A stretch of 64,000 bases of DNA from Lachnoanaerobaculum sanguinis (GTDB lineage Bacteria; Bacillota; Clostridia; Lachnospirales; Lachnospiraceae): positions 62,001 to 126,000 of the forward strand of contig NZ_BTHK01000004.1 in the NCBI RefSeq assembly GCF_033242365.1, written 5' to 3'. The first letter of the stretch is position 1; the number at the start of each line of letters is the position of its first letter. The notes under the pieces are model-generated. The model worked only from the letters and a program-made list of their open reading frames with translations. It was not told where the DNA came from and searched no databases. Positions 19,037 to 27,792 of this stretch are shown here, one piece after another. Made by a program: the position numbers and the translations under genes.

Positions 19037-19331
19037 ATGGATCTATATTTTTATAATGTTTGCAGTTACCTATATGATAAGGGTTCTTCCTCTTACAATT
19101 ATAAGAAAAAAGATTAAAAACACCTTTATCAGATCTTTTTTATACTATGTGCCGTATGTAACTCTTTCGGTAATGACTTTTCCCGCAATATTAAATGCTA
19201 CAATGTCAAAATCAGCAGCACTTATAAGCTTTATTGTAGGAATTATCGCAGCGTGGTTTGGAGCAAATCTTTTTAAGGTTGCACTTCTATGTTGCAGTCT
19301 TGTACTTATTATTGAATATTTTATTGTATAA
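19029..19331 (+). CDS. azlD: branched-chain amino acid exporter small subunit AzlD
   Basis: A 100-residue partner of AzlC with three to four membrane segments. TYMIRVLPLTIIRKK and YYVPYVTLSVMTFPAI are characteristic. The start lies inside the end of azlC, so translation is coupled. Confidence 0.9.
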   Translation: MNKWIYIFIMFAVTYMIRVLPLTIIRKKIKNTFIRSFLYYVPYVTLSVMTFPAILNATMSKSAALISFIVGIIAAWFGANLFKVALLCCSLVLIIEYFIV

Positions 19332-19335
19332 ATAT

Positions 19336-19357
19336 AGGGCCGACCTTTGTCGACCCT
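19336..19357. terminator. hairpin between convergent azlD and response-regulator genes
   Basis: AGGG-C-CGAC pairs across a CTTT loop with GTCG-A-CCCT (one mismatch), followed by a moderately T-rich stretch. It is placed between two convergent stops, so it probably terminates transcription, though the T-tract is weak. Confidence 0.5.
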
Positions 19358-19362
19358 TATCT

Positions 19363-20052
19363 TTATCCTCTAAATCTGTATCCAACACCCCAAATAGTTT
19401 CTATAAATTGGGGTTTTGAACTGTCCTGCTCTATTTTTTCTCTGATATTTTTGATATGTACGGTAACTGTTGAAATATCACCCATTGACTCAAGCCCCCA
19501 TACTTCTTTAAAGAGATCTTCTTTTGAGTATACCTTGTTCGGATGTTTTGCAAGGAAGTAGAGTATATCAAACTCCTTTGCAGTCAGTGTTTTCTCTTCT
19601 CCATAGCCCCAAACTCTTCTGGAACCTGCATCGATTTTTAAATCTCTGATTTCTACAATGTCCTTATTTGCTGTTAGAACACCTGCCAACCTGTCATATC
19701 TGTTAATATGTGCCTTTACTCTTGCCACAAGTTCACTGGGGGAAAAAGGCTTGGTCATATAATCATCCGCTCCCAGTCCAAGTCCTCTTATCTTGTCAAT
19801 ATCATTCTTTTTTGCACTGACCATGATAATAGGTATCTCTTTTACAGCTCTTATCTGCTTACATATCTCATATCCGTCAACTCCGGGCAGCATCAAATCC
19901 AATAATACCAACTCATAGTCTTCATTTAACGCTCTTCCAAGTCCTTCTTTACCGTCAGTTGAAATATCGACCTCAAAGCCGGATATTTCCAAATAATCCC
20001 TTTCCAGCTCAGCTATACTTACTTCATCCTCTATTATAAGAACTTTGCCCAT
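19363..20052 (-). CDS. OmpR-family response regulator
   Basis: A 229-residue two-component regulator. The receiver domain (1-120) has the acidic pair in IIEDE, the phospho-acceptor Asp in LVLLDLMLPG (near 52), and KPFSPSEL with the conserved Lys. The C-terminal winged helix (about 130-228) shows EFDILYFLAKHPNKVYSKEDL and VHIKNIREKIE. It lies 10 bp after the histidine kinase gene and is its likely partner. Targets unknown. Confidence 0.9.
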   Translation of the reverse strand: MGKVLIIEDEVSIAELERDYLEISGFEVDISTDGKEGLGRALNEDYELVLLDLMLPGVDGYEICKQIRAVKEIPIIMVSAKKNDIDKIRGLGLGADDYMTKPFSPSELVARVKAHINRYDRLAGVLTANKDIVEIRDLKIDAGSRRVWGYGEEKTLTAKEFDILYFLAKHPNKVYSKEDLFKEVWGLESMGDISTVTVHIKNIREKIEQDSSKPQFIETIWGVGYRFRG

Positions 20053-20062
20053 TTTATATCTC

Positions 20063-21094
20063 CTACTTCTTTAACTCTATGTCAACCTCTGTTCCTACAC
20101 CGGGTTTAGACATAGCTACAACACTTCCCTCATGATTTTCTATTACTTTTTTTACAATAGAAAGTCCTATACCGCTACCTCCAAGTTTAGTATTTCTCGA
20201 CACATCACTTCTATAAAATCTCTCAAATATATGCGGCAAATCTTTTTCATCTATCCCTCTACCATTATCCGAGATTTGTATGTTTATTGCATCCGACATT
20301 TCCGTGACCTTAAGATGAATTTCAGGTTCTTCCTTGTCCATATATTTCACAGCATTTGAAACAATATTGTTTAAGGCTCTCTTTATCTGTTCTTTATCCA
20401 TATCTATAACAGTACTTCTGCCTACATTTACTATATATATAAATTTTATTTTTATTGTATCAAGCTCCAAATAAAGATCCTTCACATATTCATCAAAAAA
20501 ATCTTTTACATAAATCTTTTCATATTTATATGACATGTGTTTTTCTGAAACCTGCGAATAATACAGCAATTCATCAATCAATGAAGTCATATCATTTGTC
20601 TTATTATATATTGTATTCAGGTAATCTCTAGTCTTTTGAGGTGAGGAGGCAACACCGTCAAGTATTCCCTCCACATATCCTCTTATTGCAGTAAGCGGTG
20701 TCTTTAAATCATGAGAAATATTACTTACCAACTCTCTGGCCGCATCTTCTGAAAGTTTTTTCTCTTCTTCATCTTCCTTTAACTTGATTCTCATTCTCTC
20801 GAAATCCTTGAATAAAAAAGGAATCTCAGAAAAATCTCTTTCATCTAATTGATAATCCAGATCTCCATCTGCTATCTTCTTTGTAGCTGTTTGCAATTTA
20901 TCCAAAGGAACGAGAATCCTTTTATAGATCCAGATCCACATAACAACCGCCACAATATCTATTATGGTTACAAGAATGGTAAGCCAGATACCTATATTAC
21001 CCGTGGTATCATAATTCATACTGTATATGAGAAGTATAGACGGTATGATTATTATAAGGCAAAATATCGAAAATAAACCGGAGCCGATTTTCAT
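20063..21094 (-). CDS. sensor histidine kinase with short extracytoplasmic loop
   Basis: A 343-residue kinase. Two membrane segments (about 7-25 and 35-57) are separated by only about ten residues, so a large external sensor is absent. A HAMP-like region (LVPLDKLQ...ADGDLDYQ) follows, then HisKA with NISHDLKTPLTAIRGY (phospho-acceptor His) and HATPase_c with NNIVSNAVKY, DNGRGIDEKD and GGSGIGLSIVKK. The ATG overlaps the metK stop (TGATG), so it is translationally coupled to metK and sits behind its riboswitch. Confidence 0.9.
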   Translation of the reverse strand: MKIGSGLFSIFCLIIIIPSILLIYSMNYDTTGNIGIWLTILVTIIDIVAVVMWIWIYKRILVPLDKLQTATKKIADGDLDYQLDERDFSEIPFLFKDFERMRIKLKEDEEEKKLSEDAARELVSNISHDLKTPLTAIRGYVEGILDGVASSPQKTRDYLNTIYNKTNDMTSLIDELLYYSQVSEKHMSYKYEKIYVKDFFDEYVKDLYLELDTIKIKFIYIVNVGRSTVIDMDKEQIKRALNNIVSNAVKYMDKEEPEIHLKVTEMSDAINIQISDNGRGIDEKDLPHIFERFYRSDVSRNTKLGGSGIGLSIVKKVIENHEGSVVAMSKPGVGTEVDIELKK

Positions 21095-22278
21095 CAGATA
21101 GCCTTCTTAAGTTCTTCTACCTTATCAAGTCTTTCCCATGGAAGACTTAAATCATCTCTTCCAAAATGTCCGTATGCCGCAGTCTGCTTGAAAATAGGTT
21201 TTCTAAGATCAAGCATCTTTATGATTGCGGTAGGTCTTAAATCAAAATGCTTTCTGATAAGCTCTACTATTGCACTGTCACTTATCTTTCCTGTTCCGAA
21301 AGTATCTACGGAAATAGATGTAGGATGAGCCACACCGATAGCATAAGATAGCTGAATCTCACATTTTTTTGCAAGTCCTGCAGCTACTATATTCTTTGCT
21401 ACATATCTTGCCGCGTAAGCTGCCGATCTGTCAACCTTTGTACTGTCCTTACCTGAGAAAGCACCGCCGCCATGTCTTGCATAGCCGCCGTAAGTATCTA
21501 CTATTATCTTTCTTCCTGTAAGTCCCGAGTCTCCATGTGGTCCACCTATAACAAATCTACCTGTAGGATTTATAAAGTATTTTGTATTCTCATCGACCAT
21601 ATCCTGTGGAATTATTTCATCAAATACATATTTCTTTATATCTGTATGAATCTGCTCCTGCTCCACATCCTCGTCATGCTGTGTAGAAAGTACAACTGTA
21701 TCTATTCTTACAGGCTTACCTTCTTCATCGTACTCTACTGTAACCTGTGTCTTACCGTCCGGTCTAAGATACTTAAGTGTACCGTCTTTTCTTACCTGTG
21801 TAAGTCTCTTTGCAAGATTATGTGCAAGATATATAGGGTATGGCATAAACTCCTTTGTCTCATCTGTAGCATATCCGAACATAAGTCCCTGGTCACCCGC
21901 ACCATTGTCCTCATCCTCTAAATCGGTATGCTCTCTTGCCTCAAGCGCCTTATCTACACCCATTGCTATATCACTTGACTGCTCATCAAGCGCTACAAGT
22001 ACACTGCAGGTATCACAGTCAAAGCCGTACTTTGCTCTGTCATAACCTATTTCTCTTACAGTTTCTCTAACTATCTTTTGAATATCAACAGTTGCCTTTG
22101 ATGAAATCTCTCCCATTACAAGTACCATACCTGTAGTCGTAGCAGTCTCACAAGCCACTCTTGAATCCGGGTCTGCACTTAAATATGCATCCAATATTGC
22201 ATCTGAAATCTGATCGCACATCTTATCAGGATGTCCTTCAGTAACTGACTCTGAAGTAAAAAGTCTTCTCTCTTCCAT
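21094..22278 (-). CDS. metK: S-adenosylmethionine synthetase
   Basis: A 394-residue enzyme making SAM from methionine and ATP. Seen: FTSESVTEGHPDKMCDQISD, GDQGLMFGYA, GRFVIGGPHGDSGLTGRK and GGGAFSGKDSTKVDRS. I chose the ATG at 22278, with GGAG 5-6 nt upstream, because a longer frame from 22341 would run through the riboswitch terminator. It is expressed from a good promoter through a SAM-I riboswitch and followed without a gap by a two-component system. Confidence 0.97.
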   Translation of the reverse strand: MEERRLFTSESVTEGHPDKMCDQISDAILDAYLSADPDSRVACETATTTGMVLVMGEISSKATVDIQKIVRETVREIGYDRAKYGFDCDTCSVLVALDEQSSDIAMGVDKALEAREHTDLEDEDNGAGDQGLMFGYATDETKEFMPYPIYLAHNLAKRLTQVRKDGTLKYLRPDGKTQVTVEYDEEGKPVRIDTVVLSTQHDEDVEQEQIHTDIKKYVFDEIIPQDMVDENTKYFINPTGRFVIGGPHGDSGLTGRKIIVDTYGGYARHGGGAFSGKDSTKVDRSAAYAARYVAKNIVAAGLAKKCEIQLSYAIGVAHPTSISVDTFGTGKISDSAIVELIRKHFDLRPTAIIKMLDLRKPIFKQTAAYGHFGRDDLSLPWERLDKVEELKKAI

Positions 22279-22304
22279 TTTTCTCCTATCTTTACACTTA
22301 TATA

Positions 22305-22330
22305 TAAAAAAGCCCACCAAATGGTGGACT
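22305..22330 (-). terminator. riboswitch-controlled intrinsic terminator
   Basis: An 8-bp stem (AGTCCACC with GGTGGGCT, one G-T pair) closed by ATTT and followed by TTTTTT on the minus strand. It lies between the SAM-I aptamer and the metK start, so it is the OFF-state terminator. Confidence 0.9.
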
Positions 22331-22338
22331 AAGGCTTC

Positions 22339-22434
22339 CACTCATTGCTCGATTTCTCGCTCAGGTTGGCACCTTCCTAAAAGGGGTTGCCGTGACATCA
22401 CAGATCCTTAACTCTCCGTCACTCTTAATAAGTG
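22339..22434 (-). ncRNA. SAM-I (S-box) riboswitch aptamer
   Basis: On the minus strand the element begins with CACTTATTAAGAG, continues through GTCACGGCAACCCC and AGGTGCCAACCTG, and ends with AATGAGTG. The ends pair to form P1 (22427-22434 with 22339-22346, one G-T). These are the S-box conserved blocks. It sits directly before a terminator and metK, the canonical target, so high SAM should terminate transcription of metK and the downstream two-component genes. Confidence 0.95.
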
Positions 22435-22479
22435 TATATGTATATACCCATCAGGGCAAATTTATTTTGTTGCAGTTAT

Positions 22480-22508
22480 AGTATACCATTTTCATATAGT
22501 TATGTAAA
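22480..22508 (-). promoter_or_regulatory. metK promoter (sigma-A type)
   Basis: TTTACA (22503-22508) and TATACT (22480-22485) on the minus strand are separated by exactly 17 bp, about 45 nt before the riboswitch. Confidence 0.8.
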
Positions 22509-22530
22509 TATGGTATTTTAACATTTAGAA

Positions 22531-23490
22531 CTAATCCAAATAGTTTAATCTCCTTAAGCTACCTTCATCGAATGTATAGCTCTGTGTTATAAAGGGATAA
22601 GTTACTTCACTTTCATAATACCACGGATCTTCACTGTGAGCAGGATTTTTGATTATATGAAAGCTTTGTGCCGGCATAAAGCCCTGTGCAAGCAAAAATG
22701 CCTTTTCTCCGGCTTCATTTTCACAGATATCTGCTACCATCACCACATGTCCCGGGCTTCCACCCTTTATAAAAATATCTCCTACTTTAAGCTCTGATAT
22801 ATCTACAGGTCTTGATTCATTTTCCATAGACAGAGTGGACGAATACGAAAAAACAATGCGCAAATATTTTTTGAAAGTTTCCTCACTGTCATCAGATGAG
22901 GCAACCTGCTCCCAGTAAGGCTTGTCATTCGCAAACTTCACTCTATACCCCTGTTTCCAGTGATTATAATCGCATACAAATCCGTCTACAAAATGAAAGT
23001 TGATCTTATCATGTCTACCGCTCTTATACAGATATTCAGCATATATTCTCATAATACTGTCTGCACACTGCTGTAAGTCTTCTTCCGCCACTTCCATAGA
23101 AAATACTGCAGCATGACCTTCTCCGCCCTTTTCCCTCTTATCAAAGTAATACACAGGAGTACCGTCAGGCTCAAGCGGATAATTCCCTATAAAATCTGCA
23201 AAGCTTCCTTCATCCGCTTCCACTCTTTTATATCCCTTTGGAGTAATAAAACGGGTAAAAAGTGTATTTCCCTCAGGATTTATAAAATCTGAAAGCTGTA
23301 CAACACTTTCCTCAGTGTTTTCTTCCTTGCTCTCATTATCATTTGTTTTTGTATAATTACTATTTTCAACAATTGTGCTTTCTGCTTCCTCATTTGTGAC
23401 GGTATTCATATTTTTACTCTTGCAACCCCAGCATATGCAAGCCATCATAATAAGCAGTAAATAAAATTTATTTCTCTTCATAAAATTCAT
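22531..23490 (-). CDS. DUF4846 family secreted protein
   Basis: About 319 residues. An N-terminal basic/hydrophobic signal (about 5-20) is followed by Cys-rich CICWGC, perhaps a weak lipoprotein site, and a Glu/Asn/Thr-rich spacer. The DUF4846 domain then fills residues about 70-315: FITPKGYKRV, VYYFDKRE, DYNHWKQGYRV and GGSPGHVVMVADI. The family is common in Bacteroidetes and Lachnospiraceae and has no established activity. I took the ATG at 23490. The longer frame needs a TTG at 23514. Confidence 0.8.
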   Translation of the reverse strand: MNFMKRNKFYLLLIMMACICWGCKSKNMNTVTNEEAESTIVENSNYTKTNDNESKEENTEESVVQLSDFINPEGNTLFTRFITPKGYKRVEADEGSFADFIGNYPLEPDGTPVYYFDKREKGGEGHAAVFSMEVAEEDLQQCADSIMRIYAEYLYKSGRHDKINFHFVDGFVCDYNHWKQGYRVKFANDKPYWEQVASSDDSEETFKKYLRIVFSYSSTLSMENESRPVDISELKVGDIFIKGGSPGHVVMVADICENEAGEKAFLLAQGFMPAQSFHIIKNPAHSEDPWYYESEVTYPFITQSYTFDEGSLRRLNYLD

Positions 23491-23534
23491 CAATGTCTGT
23501 ATACCCCCTTTCAAACTCTTAAAATCAGATTTAT

Positions 23535-24155
23535 TTACTTTAAGTACTCCTCTATTTTGTCTTCATATTTTTTTAAAAGTTCCCTTGAATAAACTTTTTC
23601 ATTTTTTGAGTCTCTAACTTCTTTCCAAAGGGTAGCTGCAGCTTTTAACTTATCAGAATAATTATTGCTACATTCATCTAAACAAAAATCTTTTAGGAAC
23701 TGATTCCATTGACAAGCTGAATTATCATACTTAGCGTAATCTGATTCACCATAATATACTTTCAGCATATCTTGTATCGTAAAGCTTAAATCATTTTCGG
23801 CTTTTACTTTCCTCCAAGCTGTTGCCATATCAGCATTAAATTTAAATAGATTAACACCTGTTACAGCAGAAAAATAATCTCTAAATTTTTGGTTAAAGGA
23901 AAATCCACATTCAAGCAATGGCGTATTTAAATTTATCGATTCAGTTTGATTTTTGTTTACTTTCCTTACAGATTTTTCCACTCTATTTCCCTTAAATAAT
24001 TGTTCTATAATTAAGTTCAGTTCTTGCTTTGTGCATCTATATTCCAGCCCAAGAGATTTACAAATTTGTGAAAGTTCTTCTCGATACCAATAATATCTGT
24101 TAAATTCTTCAAATGATTTTATATCTTTAAAATCCGGTCTAATATCTTTCATCAT
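23535..24155 (-). CDS. SAP-like / DUF6434 domain protein
   Basis: A 206-residue soluble protein. The N-terminal part (about 10-60) resembles a SAP-type helix-extended-loop-helix (FEEFNRYYWYREEL...CKSLGLEYRCTKQEL). The rest (about 75-205) is a DUF6434-like region with LECGFSFNQKFRDYFS, FNADMATAWR, YAKYDNSACQWNQFLKDFC and LWKEVRDSK. Such proteins occur singly in Firmicutes and are predicted to bind nucleic acid. No function is proven. First gene of the accessory island reading from the metK side. Confidence 0.75.
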   Translation of the reverse strand: MMKDIRPDFKDIKSFEEFNRYYWYREELSQICKSLGLEYRCTKQELNLIIEQLFKGNRVEKSVRKVNKNQTESINLNTPLLECGFSFNQKFRDYFSAVTGVNLFKFNADMATAWRKVKAENDLSFTIQDMLKVYYGESDYAKYDNSACQWNQFLKDFCLDECSNNYSDKLKAAATLWKEVRDSKNEKVYSRELLKKYEDKIEEYLK

Positions 24156-24188
24156 CCCTCCTCTATAAATACTGATTTATCTATAATA

Positions 24189-24672
24189 TTTATCATAGTA
24201 AATAATCCAATTCAAAACTAAATTTCAAATCATAACTCTTTTGTATAATAGTATCTCTCACCTGTATAAGGGTAATTTTTCAATGCAAACACCTCTTTAT
24301 AACCATGTTTTTTATAAAATTTCGGTGCTTGAAAATTAAAAGTATCCACAAATGAATACTTACAACCTCTATTTCTTGACTCATTTTCCGCCATTTCTAA
24401 GATCCTTTAGCCTAGTCCTTGATCACGTAAACTATCACTGACATACAGATATTCAATCTCAAGCCAATTCCCAAAAGTCTCCGCTACCATTCCTGCAACC
24501 AAATTTCCTTTTTCATCTTCCAAGTAAATATTAAGAGGTTCACTTTTAGACTGTTCTCTTTTGGCTCTGTTATAAGCTCTAATTAGATTTGCCAGTTCAT
24601 GTGTTCTTTCCGATTCTGTATTTTCCAATTTCAATTCCATACTGTATAAGTCCTTCACTATTTTGTACTTCA
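24189..24672. repeat. direct repeat copy 1 (GNAT gene, decayed)
   Basis: This block aligns without gaps to 27793-28277, in the same orientation, at a constant offset of 3604 bp. It includes the acetyltransferase gene and about 40 bp after its stop. Confidence 0.9.
24230..24640 (-). pseudogene. GNAT acetyltransferase broken by an in-frame stop
   Basis: A nearly identical copy of the GNAT gene at 27834-28244. Over the first 83 shared residues only five differ. The reading frame is kept throughout, but the codon that is TCA (Ser) in the intact copy is TAA here (24407-24409), right after the acetyl-CoA-binding Q-x-x-G-x motif (RDQGLG). The truncated product would lack the second half of the GNAT fold, so this copy is most likely dead. 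The same SD and ATG (24640) are preserved. Confidence 0.9.
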
Positions 24673-24719
24673 ATTTTTTAAATTCTAATTACCGAGCTTA
24701 GCAAACTGGGATTGTTAAT

Positions 24720-25013
24720 CTATAATACCGTGGATTTTCTATTTCCTAGTAAATTTACTACTACTGTTCCTATAATTAAAACCGGAATGACAGTTTTTAA
24801 GGCTCCTAATGCGTTTACTATTAAAGTCCATTCATCACCATAATTTTTCATCATTAGTATTTGAACAAATATTGACAATAAGCATATTTTAAAACTTAGA
24901 ATTATTTTTCCATCTTCGTTTCCATGTTTAATAAATGGAATTATCCAACTACCTAAACCCAAAATCAAACTGGTTAAAACATATAATATCCCCCTTAACT
25001 TCAAATTTACCAA
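24720..25013 (-). CDS. small membrane protein, unknown
   Basis: 97 residues with three predicted membrane segments (about 7-27, 39-55, 66-88) and no recognisable motif. It lies between the GNAT pseudogene and the ABC-F gene. A role cannot be assigned. Confidence 0.55.
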   Translation of the reverse strand: MVNLKLRGILYVLTSLILGLGSWIIPFIKHGNEDGKIILSFKICLLSIFVQILMMKNYGDEWTLIVNALGALKTVIPVLIIGTVVVNLLGNRKSTVL

Positions 25014-25042
25014 GACCAGTAAACCGGAAGTTGTAATTTAGT

Positions 25043-26521
25043 TTATAATCGTATTATTTTATTAGCTATATCTTCTACAAACCTCTTATCGTGTTCCACA
25101 AATATGAGTGTAGGATTTGCTTCTTTTATAATTTCCTCAATCTGTATTCTTGATATTACATCTATATAATTTAACGGTTCATCCCAAACAAATATATGAG
25201 CCGGCTTTGATAAACTTACAGCAATTAAAACTTTCTTTTTTTGTCCATCGCTATAGTTCTTCATATCCATTTCAAATAATTCTCTTGCAAAATCTAATTT
25301 TCTAAGAATTGTTTTGCACAATGTTTCATCAACACCTTGCTCATGAATATACTTATTTAGACTACCCGTTAAATTTGATGTATCCTGAGGAATATATGAT
25401 ATTTTTAAATCACTTGCTAATTTTACATCACCTGAATACTCATGATGTAACCTTAATAAAATTTTAATCAAAGTTGATTTTCCGCTACCATTACCCCCAT
25501 ATATAGCCACTATATCACCTTGCTTTATCTCAAAACTTACATTACTTAATATCTGCCTTTCTCCATAATATGATGATAAATCGCAAACTGATATTAGAGG
25601 ATTTTTGTGGTGATCTAACGGATGCAATAATAGTCTTTCCTTTGTTTCAATATCTTTTAGTAAATTTTGTTTTTCTTCTATTGCCTTATTTTGTCTATTC
25701 TCTAAATTCTTAGATTTTTTCATCATCTTAGCTGATTGATGACCTATATGTCCCTTGTCCGGCTTTACGCCTGATACTTTCACACCGTTTTTAGTATTTT
25801 CAACTTTATCAGACCAAATTTGACTTTGTCTTGCAGCTTCTTTTAATCGTTTAATACCTTTTCTTAATTTCTCGTTTTCACTGATTTCAAATTGGTCTTT
25901 CCTCAATTTATTTTCATACCACGATGTAAAATTTCCCGATTGGACATCAATAGAATTCCTGTTAATAGAAATAACATGATTGATACAGCCATCTAAAAAA
26001 TCTCTATCATGAGATATGAGCAAAAAACCTTTTTTACTTTTCAGATATTCACTGACAATTTTTCTTCCGTCCATATCTAAATGGTTTGTTGGTTCATCTA
26101 TAAGTAAAAAACCATCTTCTCTTGTAAACAAAATAGCTAAAAGGATTTTTGTTTGTTCTCCTTTAGAAAGCGTTTCAAACTTTCTGTAAACAAGACTCTC
26201 ATCTACATTTAGCAAATTAAGTTCTCTAAATAATTTCCATTCTTCCTCATCTGATATTAGTTCTTTATATAACTTAATACCGAATTTTGAAGTATCACTT
26301 AAATTGGGTGGGAATTTAATAAAATCAACGCTTTTGCTGATTTTACCTTGATAAACTTCTTGGTTTAGAAGTAGCTTAAATAGTGTTGATTTTCCAATTC
26401 CATTTCTTCCTATTAACCCTGTTTTCCAGTTCGTATCAAATGAAAATGATACATTTTCAAATATAGGTTTTTCATATCCATAATATGAGAAACTAAGGTT
26501 TTCAATTTTAATTGTTGACAC
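25043..26521 (-). CDS. ABC-F ribosomal protection ATPase, Lsa/CplR-like
   Basis: A 492-residue protein with two ABC ATPase domains and no membrane segment. Domain 1: GRNGIGKST near 38, signature LSKGEQTK, DEPTNHLDMDG. The inter-domain linker (about 195-290) holds SGNFTSWYENKLRKDQ and a basic coiled coil. Domain 2: GGNGSGKST near 345, YSDGQKKK, WDEPLNYID. Length and the N-terminal STIKIENLSFSY match the Lsa/CplR group, which displaces lincosamides, pleuromutilins and streptogramin A from the ribosome. Drug specificity is inferred from resemblance only. SD GGGGG before the ATG. Confidence 0.85.
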   Translation of the reverse strand: MSTIKIENLSFSYYGYEKPIFENVSFSFDTNWKTGLIGRNGIGKSTLFKLLLNQEVYQGKISKSVDFIKFPPNLSDTSKFGIKLYKELISDEEEWKLFRELNLLNVDESLVYRKFETLSKGEQTKILLAILFTREDGFLLIDEPTNHLDMDGRKIVSEYLKSKKGFLLISHDRDFLDGCINHVISINRNSIDVQSGNFTSWYENKLRKDQFEISENEKLRKGIKRLKEAARQSQIWSDKVENTKNGVKVSGVKPDKGHIGHQSAKMMKKSKNLENRQNKAIEEKQNLLKDIETKERLLLHPLDHHKNPLISVCDLSSYYGERQILSNVSFEIKQGDIVAIYGGNGSGKSTLIKILLRLHHEYSGDVKLASDLKISYIPQDTSNLTGSLNKYIHEQGVDETLCKTILRKLDFARELFEMDMKNYSDGQKKKVLIAVSLSKPAHIFVWDEPLNYIDVISRIQIEEIIKEANPTLIFVEHDKRFVEDIANKIIRL

Positions 26522-26548
26522 AAAAACACCCCCTAAAATTGGAAGTTA

Positions 26549-26938
26549 TCAGTTTGTAAATCTCAATAAATATCCATTTGGATCTTGGATCAAGAACTCC
26601 ATCTGTATTTCTTCCATTCCGTTAACCAAATATACACTTTTAGTCAGTTTTTTGTAAATCTCTAATTTTTTGTTTTTAACTAATGTATATAGTTTTTCAA
26701 TATCATCAACTGCTATTGAAAAATTTATTCCTCTTCCTAAAGGATAAGTCAATTCTCCTGTGTTCCACCCCTCATCATGAATTTGTTCAAACATAAACTG
26801 ACTATCTTGAAAAGACATAAAAATAAATTTCTCTTTCTGTCGTTCGTACTCTATTTTAAATCCTAATTCTTTGTAAAATTTTTTAGTTTGAAGAATATCA
26901 AAAACTGATAATTCAGGAATCAAATTATTAAAATCCAT
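26549..26938 (-). CDS. VOC (glyoxalase/bleomycin-resistance) family protein
   Basis: A 129-residue VOC-fold protein. ELSVFDILQTKKFYKELGF opens the first beta-alpha-beta module and FLIQDPNGYLLRF closes the second. FMFEQ provides the mid-domain acidic position. Members include bleomycin-binding proteins and many unassigned enzymes. A metal-dependent activity is not evident. SD AGGAG before the ATG. It lies directly downstream of the methyltransferase and before the ABC-F gene. Confidence 0.8.
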   Translation of the reverse strand: MDFNNLIPELSVFDILQTKKFYKELGFKIEYERQKEKFIFMSFQDSQFMFEQIHDEGWNTGELTYPLGRGINFSIAVDDIEKLYTLVKNKKLEIYKKLTKSVYLVNGMEEIQMEFLIQDPNGYLLRFTN

Positions 26939-26966
26939 ACCAACATCTCCTAAAATTCAAATTTAT

Positions 26967-27725
26967 CTATTTCGATAATTTAGCTGATTTAGTTGCAATA
27001 TATGTTTTAATATTCATTTCATGCAACCTACCGGAACCGTTTGTATCTTCATATATATCAAGCAGAGTAAACCCTGCCTTTAATTGTCCACCTATCTGCT
27101 CAGTTATATTGTGAGAGAACTGCATTCCTGAATTTCCTTTAATCATATATTCTTTAGCCGCTTCATCTTTTAATGGATTAAAAGGCATTTTCCAAACAAT
27201 TTCTTTTTCTTCGTCATCCACAATGTAGTTTATCTCATTATTTAAACCTGCAAGAAGAATTCCACCCTTTTTCAGAACTCTATATGCTTCGTTAAAAACA
27301 TGTTGCACATCTTCAACATAACAGTTTGAAACAGGATGAAACACTATATCAAAAGTTTCATTTTCAAAAGGCAAAATTTTTGTCATATCACCTTCAATTG
27401 CTTTAATATTATAGCCCTCTCTTTCAGCAACTAAAAATTCGTTTTCTATTTGCTTTGAAGAATAATCAAGCACAGTACATTCTGCCCCCAAAGCATTAAA
27501 TATAGGCATTTGCTGACCTCCACCTGATGCTAAACCTAAGATTTTCTTTCCTTTTAAATCTCCCAGCCACTCATGTGGAACCGGAAATGTAGGAGTAAGA
27601 AAAACTTTCCATTCTCCATTTTTCGCACTGATATATGCATCATGTGAAGTTGGTTTCCCCCATTCCCAACCTTCCTCAACCCATCTGTCAATAGTTTCTT
27701 TGTTTATATCCTGATATGTTTTCAT
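26967..27725 (-). CDS. class I SAM-dependent methyltransferase
   Basis: 252 residues with a Rossmann methyltransferase core: ILGLASGGGQQMPIF (SAM glycine loop) near residue 75, AECTVLDYS (motif II acidic), DIVFHPVSNCYVED, and AYRVLKKGGILLAG. I chose the ATG at 27725 with GGAGG 10 nt upstream. The longer frame adds 34 residues with no family resemblance. The substrate is unknown. A similar small methyltransferase type is common in accessory regions of Clostridia. Confidence 0.8.
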   Translation of the reverse strand: MKTYQDINKETIDRWVEEGWEWGKPTSHDAYISAKNGEWKVFLTPTFPVPHEWLGDLKGKKILGLASGGGQQMPIFNALGAECTVLDYSSKQIENEFLVAEREGYNIKAIEGDMTKILPFENETFDIVFHPVSNCYVEDVQHVFNEAYRVLKKGGILLAGLNNEINYIVDDEEKEIVWKMPFNPLKDEAAKEYMIKGNSGMQFSHNITEQIGGQLKAGFTLLDIYEDTNGSGRLHEMNIKTYIATKSAKLSK

Positions 27726-27792
27726 TATTTTACTTACCTCCATAACAACTAAAAATTCACTAACCTTGGTAAACCATGATTTAGCTATACTG

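Noticed and set aside
22279..22341. 21-residue N-terminal extension of MetK
   Set aside because: It would translate the riboswitch terminator and lacks family similarity. The ATG at 22278 has a proper SD.
24407..24673. 88-residue intact GNAT gene
   Set aside because: Comparison with the intact copy shows the stop is internal and the remaining half of the fold follows in the same frame.
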